Assembly (NCBI GenBank): GCA_016630955.3
Contig: CM049987.1
Location: 1,054,001 to 1,118,000, forward strand
Source of the DNA: Didymella arachidicola
Taxonomy: Eukaryota > Ascomycota > Dothideomycetes > Pleosporales > Didymellaceae
DNA length: 64,000 bases
Reading direction: 5' to 3'
Under the pieces are notes generated by a model. It was not told the DNA's origin and made no database searches. It saw only the letters and a program-made list of their open reading frames with translations. Made by a program: the position numbers and the translations under genes. This document shows, in pieces, positions 44,721 to 55,774 of this stretch (within the stretch, counting starts at the first letter, position 1; each line of letters starts with the position of its first letter).

Positions 44721-45045
44721 AAAGTCGCGTCTATTCCTATCTGAGGGCCGTGCTCAAGCGGGCTGGCGTGCAGAGAGACCGCGCGGGATAGTTGTGAGCC
44801 TACGCGATTGTTGGATAAGAGGCACGGCAAACAGCGGTGCTTGAGGGCTGTGCGAACTCCGACAGAGCTGTAATTCAGCTGTCCCGGCTACGACTCAGAA
44901 CTCCGGGCACCAATCAATATCGCGCAGGCGGCGCGGCAATTCTGCCCCTGCAACGAGGGCCACTTCACGATCTCATGCAAGGAAATATGTAAGTTAGCAC
45001 TATCTTTTTTTAAGTCTATCTGTCTAAGCCGATGTGAGCGGCAAT
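44721..45045. other. intergenic, GC-rich
   Basis: It continues the repeat-bearing gene-free stretch. No gene was supported. Confidence 0.3.
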
Positions 45046-45453
45046 TCAATTGCCCGACTCTGATGTTGATCTTCTGTCCCGACCCTTGCGTGAGAACAGC
45101 ATGAGCGATGATGCGCACTGGAGCTCCTCTTCTTCCGCACCTTGCCGTTGGTGCTTTTCCTCTCTCAGATGCGAGATTAGGTCGTCTTTCCTCTGGTTCT
45201 CGGCAACGAGATGGCTGATGAGATGATTCATTCGTGAGCAACGATCCTCCGATCGTCTAAGCGCTGAGAGCAGCTTGTAGTCGCCCTGCTGCATTGTGGC
45301 ACGACATATTTGCAAATTGAGGCTCGTACGCATGTACCGGTGTCTACTCTCGGTGTGGGCGACGCGTTCTTTTGCGATACGATTCGTCATCGCCCGTAGA
45401 CAGTTCGCCAAAATGCTACAGTTCATACATTTCGCCTCGGTGGTCAACTGCAT
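45046..45453 (-). CDS. hypothetical coiled-coil protein, 135 residues
   Basis: The ATG at 45453 opens a single frame. The protein is strongly charged and heptad-like in the middle (HLISHLVAENQRKDDLISHL), predicting a coiled coil. No domain is recognised. Further 3' exons are possible. Confidence 0.42.
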   Translation of the reverse strand: MQLTTEAKCMNCSILANCLRAMTNRIAKERVAHTESRHRYMRTSLNLQICRATMQQGDYKLLSALRRSEDRCSRMNHLISHLVAENQRKDDLISHLREEKHQRQGAEEEELQCASSLMLFSRKGRDRRSTSESGN

Positions 45454-45937
45454 TGATCAGCCATATCGATTAAAGTGGTGTCAAGATCGTGGTGTATACC
45501 CAGTGAAACTCGTCTGTAGTGCCTGATGACAACATGATTTTGTGGTACCCTGTAAGAGGGATGGTTTGCTTCGGGGCAGATGAGACGTACAGATGGAAGC
45601 GCATAGAGTCCTATATGCTCAGAGGGTATATCTAAGCGCCGGACTCCTATGTGAAAATAGCCTTACAAGCGTCTGGTTTAACGCCCCAGCCCCATGCTTC
45701 CGGGATTCAAGTACAAGTGGTGTGTGATTCGCTATATATCCTATATTACGCATTCAGGCTACCTATACCTCGAAATAGACCCATGATCCATGTATCCTGC
45801 GTCGGGCTCGAAAGCATTGCTTGCGATGTGGATGTCTTGAGGACTGTCCCTCACCACTTGCCGGACGCGCATCTCGAAATCTGGACTGCCACACGCTTCG
45901 ACATATTAGGCTCTGCTGCACTCTCAAGATCAGTGGA
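45454..45937. other. intergenic
   Basis: Downstream flank of the ferric reductase. No gene or repeat was recognised. Confidence 0.35.
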
Positions 45938-47462
45938 CTAACCAGATACTAGCATACTGCCTGCTTCCATACGCATCTCGTCGTGCACTTCTGTGGCAAG
46001 AACAACGTCATCCGCTTCACGGTACTCCACACATTTTGTGTTGCCCATTTCTGCTTTGAGTGTCGCATCACCAGCTTCCTTGGGGTATATTAGGGTGATG
46101 CACAAGATATCGCGCTCGCTATCGATCGCCTTGAGTTCCTTCAGAAATTTCGCAGCCCACCTGATCTGGTCTGTACTAGTTGAGAAGTCTGGGATTTCGG
46201 CGAAGCCAAAGGGGTACCTACCTGGTAGTTCGAGAATCCAAATTATCGTCAGCCTCCTGACCACAGCGGTGCATGCATTATGGGCGTTTAGTAAGAACTT
46301 GGCAGTGTTGAGATGTGCGGCAATGCCCAGTCCAGTTGACATTAGAAGCACTTTGTCGTATCTCATGAATGCTTCAAGCTCTGCTCCGCCATAGGGACCA
46401 TCTAAGATTGCCAGAGACTGATTCTGGCACCGAGTAAGTCGCTTAGTGAATCCGTGGCGACTTCGCGCCAGAATAGTTATGGTCTGCCTCTCCCCATGCT
46501 CGTTGCCTGCGGCCCAGGCAATGACAAATGGATGGCTCTCGAACAACCCAAGGCCTAGCTGCCTCGAATTTGGGATACATACGTAAACGTATTGGCCCGG
46601 CGTTATAGTCCATCGGCGCTTAACGTTGATTTCAATCTCGACTATGCCTGTGTCTCTAGAGAATGAGGAATGTACTTCGATCTTCGCCCGCGAAGTAGGA
46701 GCAGATCCCAGATTGCGGTACAGGAACCTCATCAGCCATAGTGATCTTTGCAATGCAAGGAGCCCAACTGACAGCCACAGACAAACTCGGGCGTATACCC
46801 CGAGTAGGCGGATATGAATCCACAAGAGAACTAACAAGGCTATCGAAGCGATAAGGTGCGTGCGGAGGAACAGCTCGTACATGCGACGACGTACGAAAAG
46901 CAATGAGAGTAGCGTGATGACCAACAAGACCGCCAATAGCTCTTGAGTCAGATACCAAAAGCTTTGCCTTGAATCAAGAACTTACTGCAAGGTCTGCCGG
47001 CTTGGTTGCGGACTTCTGCCGCGACACAGCGAGAACACCATGAACGCCGCCTTCAATGACCGCCAGACGGCCAATCCAACGATGCAATATTCCAATTTCT
47101 GACTGTGGAAGTCGGAACATTCTATCCAGAAGGATGCTGCTACCACCCCCCAGGTAGAGGATAACGAGATTCGTGATGCATAGTCGCGCAACCCGTATGG
47201 ACAAAGATTCGCCTGTACGTAGAACCAGAAGGGAGCTTACGAGATTGCCAGCGAAGAGGATGGTAATTGCCATACCTGCTGCAACTGTCACATTGGTGCT
47301 GCCATTCCACCGAGCGGTAACAAGAGGATATACGAGCCGTTTTGACAAGAGTAGCAACACACGCTGACGGAACTGCGCTGACAAAGACTGGTACAATCTC
47401 CAGCACAGAAACACTCCAAGGGCTGCGCCAAAAGCCAGAGCATAGATATGTATAAGCTGCAT
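45938..47462 (-). CDS. ferric reductase-like transmembrane protein, 2 exons
   Basis: Exon 1 (47462-46986) and exon 2 (46939-45938), joined over a 46-nt intron (GTAAGT..CAAGAG), give 492 residues. The family moves electrons from NADPH through FAD and two haems to ferric iron outside the cell. Visible parts are an N-terminal membrane helix, the ferric-reductase domain with ILHRWIGRLAVIEGGVHG and YELFLRTHLIASIALLVLLWIHI (haem-ligand His positions), the FAD-binding region with TPGQYVYV and HPFVIAW, and an NAD-binding part with DGPYGG and LLMSTGLGIA. It is shorter than many fungal FRE proteins and has no cleavable signal peptide. It is divergent from the MADS-box-like gene, with 487 bp between starts. 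Confidence 0.85.
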
Positions 47463-47949
47463 GCCTAGGTAAGGGGTGCGAGCAGAATGAAGCGGAGAGA
47501 TCCGATTACAGCGCGATGCCTCCTCTTCTTGCCTATAAACCACTGGAAGCTATCCGTGTCGTATTATTGCTGGTAACGCGATCCTGTAAGCTGGTCAATC
47601 TCGGAACAGGCCTACAGTCGGACCAACCTCTGCCTGTCCTGAACTTTTAGAAAGACTGTTCACGGGGTGCAGGAATCCGGTCACCGTGCGGCTCTACCGG
47701 TAGACAGTCCAGATGCGTCCAGAGACGCACAAGGCACACTTCACGGGTGCTTGGCGCCTGCGTTTGTAGATATTTTTAACGCGGCGCTAAGTGTGTAGCC
47801 GCCGTGCTGCATGGCTCGAGCGTTTAAGGTCACGTGTTTGTCTTCGGGCAGCTTAATTATCGCGGGAAGAGCTTCCGGACAGCAGACAGAATACGCACAT
47901 CACAGTTTTGACAGCCTTTCAAACCCCCATATCGTTAGTCACCCTCAAG
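47463..47949. promoter_or_regulatory. divergent promoter, ferric reductase / MADS-like gene
   Basis: The 487-bp region between two head-to-head starts. A CACGTG E-box-like hexamer is present near 47832. A GATA site in the context used by siderophore-type repressors (HGATAR) was not securely identified. Confidence 0.35.
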
Positions 47950-48562
47950 ATGCCTAGAAGCCCTCCTGCCAATATCAGCCGGTCGTTCAAAACCCGTACA
48001 GACGGAATATTCCGAAAAGCGGCTGAGTTACACGACATCGATGAGACAATAAGTATTACGATGATAATTGAGAGGAGTGGTAGTCGGCCGCAGGTATTCA
48101 GTACCGAGAGACAGGTTGTGTGGCCGTCTCAGTCCATGGAAGACTATGTAAGCAACTTTGCGGCAGCATGAGTCTTTCGCCAAGCTGAGCTTCGTTTAGG
48201 TCCGTGAGCGAGGAGCTGTGGTGAGATGTCCAAATCATTTCCAGAGTCTTGAACATGGGCTCTCCAGAGGTCGCGTGCGTATAGTCCGGACGCCTTCCTT
48301 CTCACCAGCATCATCGTATGACCGGCCTAGTACGCCTGATAGTTTTGGACAGAAAGACCGCGGACACATGTTAGAAGACCGAAGAAACGAAGCTTCACGG
48401 ACACCGTCAGTATCCGATCAGCTTTCCATTCCTTCAACTCCCCCAATGCACCATAACAGTCGAACGCTCAGCCCTCTTCCACCCCCGTTGGCTGAAATGG
48501 TGCTCCCTTCTCAGAGATTGATCAGAGAAGCGTACAACGGTAGAAATCATTCTGAAATATAG
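47950..48562 (+). CDS. short MADS-box-like protein, 2 exons
   Basis: Exons 47950-48147 and 48200-48562 (52-nt intron) give 186 residues. The first 66 residues match the MADS core pattern: SFKTRTDGIFRKAAELHDID at the position of the K-R-x-G-L-x-K-K-A-x-E-L helix, then SITMIIERSG..QVFSTE for the beta strands. The canonical basic N-terminus is weaker than in Mcm1 or Rlm1. The rest is Ser/Pro-rich and disordered (STPPMHHNSRTLSPLPPPLA). Such short MADS-like proteins are known among ascomycete orphans; DNA binding is inference. Confidence 0.6.
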
Positions 48563-48639
48563 TGCATAGCGTAGATAATCACGAAATCAACGAGTACACT
48601 ACAAACAAAGCTATTATCACCAATTGGCCGCGTGCCATA

Positions 48640-49956
48640 CTACTCGAGCATGCTGCGCCGCTGTCTCTTTGAGGGTCGATATGTATCATCGCACGTATCG
48701 CCATCGTTTGCACGATACTGATGAATGCTGTGTGCGGTATGTGAGAGCTCAACAAGTCTATCCAGACATCCGGCTCTCTGCTCAAGCAACTTCGACTCGG
48801 GGTCGTTGAGCTGAAGGGTGAACAGCTCCACGAAACGATCGTGAGACTCTCTCAGCTCATTCGCGTCCGACAAAGATACCGTCTCCGTCTCTCGAGTCCT
48901 GTTACTGATATCTCGCACCACATCATCATATTCTTTTAACTTAGTATCCCCTTTCAAGCTCGGAAGGTCCACAATTAACATCCACAGATACTCCTGATCG
49001 TACATCGAGGACTGCAGATCGCACAGACTCTCTTGCTCGTACTCTTCGTTAGCCCACTGTATCACTCCCTGTCTTGCAGGTGCTCTCCTCTTGCGGCGCG
49101 AAGTCTCTAATCGATAGATGACTTGCTTCGCTAAAGTCTGGCCGCGGCTGCTTGTGGAGGATGCCTTGCGCGTTGGGTTTGCCTTAGATATATGCGCTTG
49201 ACCAGCAACTGGCAGAGCATCGTCGCCTGAGTCATCATAGATCTCGATGGGATCCGCCTTGTGAGAACCTTGGCGATTGGTGGTAATGCCGCAATGTGCT
49301 TCCACCCTCGGGCCAGTATGCACTCCTGGCAAAGTAATTAACCTCTCTTTGCTTCGGTCTACAGCATCACCCGGTGAGCGCTCCTGGCTACCTAAGCTGC
49401 AGGGGTGAAGGCCAAACATGGTGATCCGGGATATCGAAAGTGTAAAAGTCGATGCCTTGGGACTTGATGAAAGCAGCTTGATTGGTGAAAGATCTAGCTG
49501 GGGATACTGGAGGGCCCTAGGTTCCACTGAAATGGATGCCGACTGCATCAAGACGAGCCTGGGTGGCTTGGAAAGTCGAGGGGGCGACATGCTCGTGATC
49601 AAGTTGGACATAGAGACCGCCGGGAGCCTTGCTGGCACAGGTCCCACACCCACAATAGGCGCAACCTTTGATAATCCCAACGGCGAGTGTGGCAGACTCG
49701 TTGGACTGGAGATCAGAGTTTCGCTGATCTCCGATATGCTGAACTTCGGCAGCCGTAGTTCTGCAGACTCCAAACATATGGTGGTAATAATGTTTGACTG
49801 TGAAGAGCATGGCCTTGGAGGGAGCAACGGATCAAGGTTCACGACGGTTTCTATCGTCGATGTGCTGAGCTGTAAGCCGGACGAGGCTGTTGCGCCAGCG
49901 TTGCATGTGGTCAAGACTGCAGAAATGCCGCCGCTGTCCAAAAGATTATTGAACAC
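48640..49956 (-). CDS. hypothetical, probably nuclear protein, about 438 residues
   Basis: A long minus-strand frame without a good front ATG. The frame starts at a GTG (49956) and is open back to 49997, so one or more 5' exons must exist but were not found. The first 200 residues are Ser/Leu/Pro-rich. A basic RRKRRAP segment (near residue 300) and the closing RPSKRQRRS look like nuclear localisation signals. Between them lies an acidic patch (EIYDDSGDDALP) and a helical region (EYLWMLIVDLPSLKGDTK, DRFVELFTLQLNDPESKLLEQ). No family was recognised. Confidence 0.5.
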   Translation of the reverse strand: MFNNLLDSGGISAVLTTCNAGATASSGLQLSTSTIETVVNLDPLLPPRPCSSQSNIITTICLESAELRLPKFSISEISETLISSPTSLPHSPLGLSKVAPIVGVGPVPARLPAVSMSNLITSMSPPRLSKPPRLVLMQSASISVEPRALQYPQLDLSPIKLLSSSPKASTFTLSISRITMFGLHPCSLGSQERSPGDAVDRSKERLITLPGVHTGPRVEAHCGITTNRQGSHKADPIEIYDDSGDDALPVAGQAHISKANPTRKASSTSSRGQTLAKQVIYRLETSRRKRRAPARQGVIQWANEEYEQESLCDLQSSMYDQEYLWMLIVDLPSLKGDTKLKEYDDVVRDISNRTRETETVSLSDANELRESHDRFVELFTLQLNDPESKLLEQRAGCLDRLVELSHTAHSIHQYRANDGDTCDDTYRPSKRQRRSMLE

Positions 49957-50698
49957 GGAAGACCCTTCTGCAAAGGGGTCATTTCCCTTGACAAATTGTC
50001 AGTTTTGACCACATCATAGGGTTGCTAGGACATACATTCGTACCGTCAAACTCGTGCCAGTTTAAGGTGCGTCCCTAGGTGAAGAGACACACTGTGTCCC
50101 GAGACAGGTCGAAAGCTCGGAGCCTCGGCACTATTAGTTTGCCTCGTTTTTGAGCTGTCATTTCTATGCGATGATAGTCATGTACTTCTCTTTAGGTTGA
50201 TAGGTTCTGATTGATATCTCCCCAGTGTTGACTGCGTTATCGTTCGTTGCATTGGCGATCTTCAACAGCCGTCACACAGTCACCACCTGTCCGTTCGCGA
50301 ACTCTTCGAATTCCTACAAAAATCGGAAGGTTGACATAGAAGTACAATCTCTAAGGTCTGTCCTCCTAATACTCCAGGGTCACTTCGACATGAGGATGTG
50401 CATGCCGGGACTTCCGTCGTCTGGGGTAGATGATCCTTGCAACAGGCCCTGGCCTTTCGATCATGCAAGTGACTCTTGGCATGCATGAGCTTGCATTAGT
50501 GCTTGCATAGTTAGCATGTATTCTAATGTAAAAAATCTTGATCTTACAACGCTAAACCGTCCCTGTGCAGCCCAGAATAGATGTGGCGCATGCTCCCAAC
50601 TTTCTAGAAGCATCTACGCGTGCATTGAGTAGGTGCGTGCAACCGCTATTGTCCAGTCTGCCTAGATGCTTCTTGTAGTTGCCCCTCTCATCCTTACA
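49957..50698. other. intergenic, left flank of a decayed transposon
   Basis: No gene supported. I looked for an inverted repeat matching 52.5-52.7 kb and found none. Confidence 0.3.
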
Positions 50699-52497
50699 TG
50701 TCCATCATAATGGACAAGGCCAGTCGTGTCCTGGCACAGCCTGTTCTCCCTGGCTTGTCCAACTTATATCGTGCTCGCGCAGACCGTGGTGAAGTCCCCC
50801 ACACAACCCTCCATCACCGTGCGCACGGCCGTCGCTCAATTGAAGAAAAGGCTCAAAGCCAGCAGTATCTCACGTCCTACAAGGAGCACGCTCTGGTGCA
50901 CTTTCTCTTACAAATGTCTGATCTCGGACAGCCTGTGCGAATCAAGTTCATACGTTTTCTAGCTTTCTGCGTTGCGCGCCAGCGATCCGAGACTGACCGG
51001 CCGTCAAAGCCGCCTGGTAAGAACTGGACCTAAGGCTTTGAGAAACGGCACCCAGATACACAAGCGAGGAGAGTCAAGGCGCTGGATTAGAACCGCCATA
51101 AGAAGAACGCTTACTGGAAGATAACGCACTAGTTTGAGGTGATAGGGAGGGTGCTCCAAGACCTATCTGTTGTGAAGGAGAACGTATACAACATAGACAA
51201 GACCGGCGTTATGCTATCAACGCTAGGCTCAGTTAAAGTCTTGGTAGGTAAGGAAAACATGCAAGACTATAGGGGTGCGCGCGTTAAACTTACAATAATG
51301 ACTGCGATTGAATGCGTCAGCGGCGATGGTAGGTATTTAAACCCCATGATCATCTGGCCAGCAGCGACTCATCGAAGCAACTAGACTACGTTTCCCACCC
51401 CTAGGTGGCAGTACGCATGCTCTGATACTGGCTATACCGACTTATTTATCAGCCTGCAATGGCTTAAGCGTATCTTTGATCCTGAAACCAAGGAACGAGC
51501 TAACAGCAAGTCACGCGTACTTATCTGCGATGGCTTTGGTACACATAAGACTCTGGAAATCCTTAAGTTTTGCTTTGCAAATAACATCATTCTGTGTTGT
51601 CTTCCTTCTCACACTTCCCACAAGCTTCAGCCATGCAATGTTGCAGTATTCGCGCCCCTAAAAGCAGCTTATCGCGAGCAAGTAGAGTAACTAGAGCGTA
51701 GAGGCGTTAACACGATTGGTAAAAAGCACTTTACTTGCCTTTTTAGTCCTGCAAGGAAGAGAGCCTTCTCTCTAAAGACATAATAGCCGGCTCTGCTGCA
51801 AGTAGGCTATTTCCTTTCAACCTAGACAGGGTGCCCAGAACTATGCCGAAACCCGTTGTGAACCTGAGCATTCTAAGAGTGGAGATAGATGCTAGGACCT
51901 GTTCTAAACACAAAGTACCACAAACGCTAATTACCCTAGTGCTAGGACCTGTTCCAAACACAAAGTACCACAAACGCCAATTATTCTAGTGTTAGCAGAG
52001 GTATTATGTCGCTCTACAATCTAATTATAGAACAAGATGCGTGTGCTCTTAACAAGACGAAGAAACAAGACCTGCAGAGACATCTCTAGAAATACGCTAA
52101 AGCTGCGCAAGTATCTTTCGCTAAGGGCGCACTGCAGCAGAATCACATCCAACTCTTGCTAAAGGTCAACGACAAAGCCAAGGTTCGACGATCGACCAAG
52201 CCACTGATACTGGGTAGAGCAAAAGTCATGGGTTACGATGAGCTCAAGGAGGCGCGAGAAAAGCGCGCTGAAGCAGAGGCGGCAACGAGAGCGAAAGGCA
52301 AGGGGAAGCGTGGTCGAAAACGCACATGTGCGGCGGTGGAAGCAGACGCGGCAGAGTCGAAGCCGCCCAAGGCGGCACAAGTGAGCAAAGCACGAAAGCC
52401 GCCGGTACCTGCAGATGCGCAAGTTAGCCGAATGCTCGTTGCGGAGGATGAAGCCATCCCAGGGCCATGGAGGGCCCCAGTGGCACGTATGTATTAA
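50699..52497 (+). pseudogene. pogo/Fot1-like DDE transposase, heavily mutated
   Basis: The transposase is recognisable across several frames. It has a Psq/HTH-like N-terminus, KPPGKNWT..GFEKRHPDTQARRVKALD (CENP-B-type HTH end), then VYNIDKTGVML (first catalytic Asp), ICDGFGTHKTLEILKF (second Asp), CLPSHTSHKLQPCNVAVFAPLK and a Lys/Arg-rich tail. At least five in-frame stops occur (near 51031, 51088, 51132, 51382 and 51688). Each is one C-to-T or G-to-A change from the residue expected (Gln or Trp). Frame changes follow after 51.7 kb. No terminal inverted repeats were found. Confidence 0.75.
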
Positions 52498-53389
52498 AGA
52501 GGTGGAAACGTGATGTCGCTGCTGGAGGGTGAGCGTTGGTCAGCTCCGGGCAGACGTGAATGGCTGCAACACGTGGCTACACAGTGATAACAGAACGGAG
52601 CTCCACAACGCTGTAACCGTGACGCAGAAGAGCGCATTGCAGTATACCCATATAATCTTTATACCTACAACGACTAATTGAACTGCCTTTGTGCTCATTG
52701 TCGTGCTCGCTCCCACTCAGCTGTGATCATGCACCCAGTCTTGCCTTGTGGTGACTCTACGCTGTCGCCGTGCCTAACCACTAGGCGACTGTGTCTGTGA
52801 CAAGCCCATACGCCGTCTTGAATAAGCAGGAGTCGAATCCATAGAACTGAAAGAGCTGCCAACACGCTCGTGTAAAGGGACAGCGGCAATCCACCTTGGA
52901 ATAAATAACTGCAGTAAAGCGAGCGGAGGATAGAAGCGGAGGATAGAAGCGGAGGATAGAAGCGGAGGATAGATACGGTTGATTGCACGCTGCGCGGCGC
53001 TAGCAGCTTGTTGCATGCATTGAGGGGTAAGCGTTGAATAGAGGCCTGGTCATGCGATATTGCGCTGTGGTGGCAGTGAGTAAGTCGTGGCTGCGCAGTG
53101 TTCGACTTACAAGGCCAGGGTGTTTCTTGACAAGAGTCAGCGTGCTGCACGGACTGTTGAAGCTTTGCCGTCCCTTGCCCAAAAATCAACGGTTGTCCCC
53201 TCACAAATGCGATTGGAGCGAAGCTACACGCAAGCCTTTACGTTAATTTCTAATTACTACTCTTCTATTTTACATGTTATGCATCGCACAATAAGCGAGT
53301 GCTGCCTTCCTAATTGCAGTCGTGGCTTAGCTGCTTCCTTCGCGCGGTTATGACTTGTCAGCCGTGCTTCAGCCTCACGCTGTGGCATA
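52498..53389. other. intergenic between two transposons
   Basis: It contains a 13-bp tandem repeat (separate entry). A minus-strand frame at 52695-53204 is open but low-complexity in part and has no domain. Confidence 0.35.
52922..52973 (+). repeat. 13-bp tandem repeat, four copies
   Basis: Four head-to-tail copies of AGCGGAGGATAGA; the last is followed by TACGG. It is a minisatellite-like tract. Confidence 0.85.
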
Positions 53390-55517
53390 CAGTGTCCGTG
53401 CCCGTAACGCGCGTGCATCGTAACGCGCACCAACCACCTAAATGTGAGCCTCCAAAAATGAAGCTATTGAGCTACACACAATTGCTATCTTAACTAGATT
53501 TTTTAGCAGAGTGTTCTATAGGCCTATGCGACACTGATCTTAACGATACTTGTATGGTAGCTTAACGTTGCGGCCTCGTGTGGTAGTCTTAAGTGGAGGT
53601 GCTGGTTGAGGACTTGGTGCAGGCACCTCACGAACACTACCTGCAGCACTACGCCTCTGCTTCTTTTTTGGTGCTGCAGCTTGTGAGGCCTTACACTTGC
53701 CTCTTTGGGATAATTGTATAGCTTTTGCCTGATCATTCTGTGCCTTCTTGAGTGCCCGTGCCTCTTTCCGTGCGTCGATTTCTGCTCGCTCTCTGGCATG
53801 CCTCTCATCCCGCTCCTTCTTCTCTCTTGCTCGCTTCTCCACCTTCTCTGCCTCAAGCTTCTGCTTGAGCAAGCGAGTAGACTCACGGAGCTCAGCTGCG
53901 TCTGCTTTTCTAATCTCTTCTGCCTTCTCTACGTCATCGGCTTCGTCTAGGAGCTGCTGGCCTCGATTGACACGTGAAGGAGACCACCACTCAGTCTCTG
54001 CCTCCCATGACTGCCTCCGATGGACTGAGAGAGGCCTCTTCTTCTTAGTGCCTCTCTTCTCGTGATATAGAGCATGTTGTAGCTTCGAATTTTCCATCTC
54101 AAGAAGCTGATTTTGGATAGAGAGGTGGTGCAAGGTATCCTTCACTACTACAGCATCTTCTGAGTATCTATCGCCAACGGCAGCAGATAGATGGGCATCA
54201 ACTGCCTGCCAATCCTTGCCTGCATATACTGGAACAGGCACAGCTGGTTTAGGTGAAGGTCCATACTTCTTCTTGAACCTTTTGAGTACCATCTCTGGGT
54301 CAAACGGTATCAACCCAGTATGCTTGAAGGCGCTCTCAATGAGCTGTTTAGTGAAGGGTTTCACCCAGGCAGACCAGAAGAGGCGGAAGAAGTCACCCTT
54401 CTTGATTGGGATGAGGCCTAAGGTATCTTGTAGATGATCTGCGAGCACCTAGGAGTAGTTTTGAGCCAGAGGACTGAAGCATACTACATCAAGTGGTTGA
54501 AGAGTATAAGTACTGTGAGGTGGGTACACAGCTATCGTGATTCGATTGCGATCACAGTAGGCAATAAAAGCTGTCGTCAGGTGACTCTTATGGCTATCTA
54601 GAATGAGTAGACGGTGCTTCCTTCCTGCCTTCTCCTTGGTGTAGCGATCAAACACCTGCTCAATCCAACCTAGTGCTACATCATCGTTCGTCCACCCAGT
54701 AGGAGAGACTGCAACGAAGGCTGAGTGTGTTTTGGCATCCATCTTATCTACCCAAGTACTCTGAATGTTCTGAGATTCAGCGGCATAGATGAGGCCTGGT
54801 GGAAGGACGCTCCCATCCCCACATATACACGAGAGCAGGGTAATCCACTCTCGATTGCCATCTTGAATAGCTTGCTGAGTCTGCTTTTGCTCATATAGAG
54901 GCCTATCAAACACCCGTTTTGACTTAGAGAGCGTCCCAATAGCGAAGCCCTTCTCATCCATATTGTATGTTTGACCAGGTTCTATACTATACTGGGCCAT
55001 CTTCTTCTCCATAAAGCTGAAGTAGCCCTTATATTTCTCACAGGAATCGGCTTTGTGGCGATTAGAGTCCATAGCAGTAACCCATTGAGTGATAAGCTGG
55101 TCTTGGTGACGCTTGAGGAAGCTGGTGACCCATGACTCTGAGACGCTTGTTCGGCCGATCTCCTCTGCAAACCCCTTGATCATTAATCTTGTAGGTGGCA
55201 GATGACGTACTGTAAGACCTTCTATGTATCTTACAAGGCCTGCCTCTTGATGTGGAGTGAGTAGTTGTTGTGTAGAGGCCTTGGCTTCACGGGACGTGCT
55301 TTTGCCTTGGTGTCTGCGCGTTAAAGTTGACCTTGTAACACCATGTTTTTCAGCTAAAGCTGTATACGAGATAGGTTTATTAGGATCAGCTGCGCGTAAT
55401 TCTGCAAGGGCTTCCTCTAGTGACATTGTGGCGTGGAGATATTGGGGGTGCAAGATGGGATGGAAAAGTGGTTGGGGTGCGCGTTACGCTGCACGCGCGT
55501 TACGGGCACGGACACTG
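53390..55517 (-). mobile_element. pogo/Fot1-like DNA transposon with TIRs and TA duplication
   Basis: The 2128-bp element is bounded by 42-bp terminal inverted repeats (53390-53431 and 55476-55517) that start CAGTGTCCGTGCCCG and differ at one position. TA dinucleotides flank both ends (53388-53389 and 55518-55519), the target duplication of Tc1/mariner-pogo transposons. It encloses one transposase gene on the minus strand. Near-identical ends indicate recent insertion. It lies 256 bp upstream of the HET-NACHT-ankyrin start. Confidence 0.93.
53540..55426 (-). pseudogene. pogo/Fot1-like DDE transposase, one nonsense codon
   Basis: From the ATG at 55426 the frame runs through a Psq-like HTH (SLEEALAELRAADPN, SYTALAEKHGVTRSTLTRRH) and a CENP-B-type HTH. 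The DDE domain has TYNMDEKGFAIG, LLILDSHKSHLTTAFIAYC and VYPPHSTYTLQPLDVVCFSPLA. A TAG at 54449-54451 stands where the family has Gln (CAG). Beyond it the same frame runs on as VLADHLQDTLGLIPIKKGDFF to a Lys/Glu-rich coiled tail and the true stop at 53540. A single C-to-T change therefore separates this copy from an open frame of about 628 codons. Confidence 0.88.
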
Positions 55518-55774
55518 TAGGCTGCGCTTGCCGCTCTGAATGCTCGAGTGACAGCCTGGCCTTACCACCAGCATTCTCATCTGCAGCTTGCCGCAGCGCT
55601 GTTCTTTTTTACAATGTAATTAACACTATCCTAACGCGTTCACAACAGACTTGTTAGCTGGAATACCTATACCCAGTGCGACCGAGGTACTTCGCAACAC
55701 TGAGTCCTTCAGCCTGCCTCGAGGCTACGAGAACTTCCTCTGCCGCTCGCGCATACAGAACGTACCCCGACTCA

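Noticed and set aside
49957..52700. Terminal inverted repeats for the decayed transposon
   Set aside because: I compared both flanks by eye and found no matching inverted ends.
52922..52973. Possible CRISPR-like array
   Set aside because: The units are directly adjacent 13-bp repeats without spacers, and the organism is a fungus.
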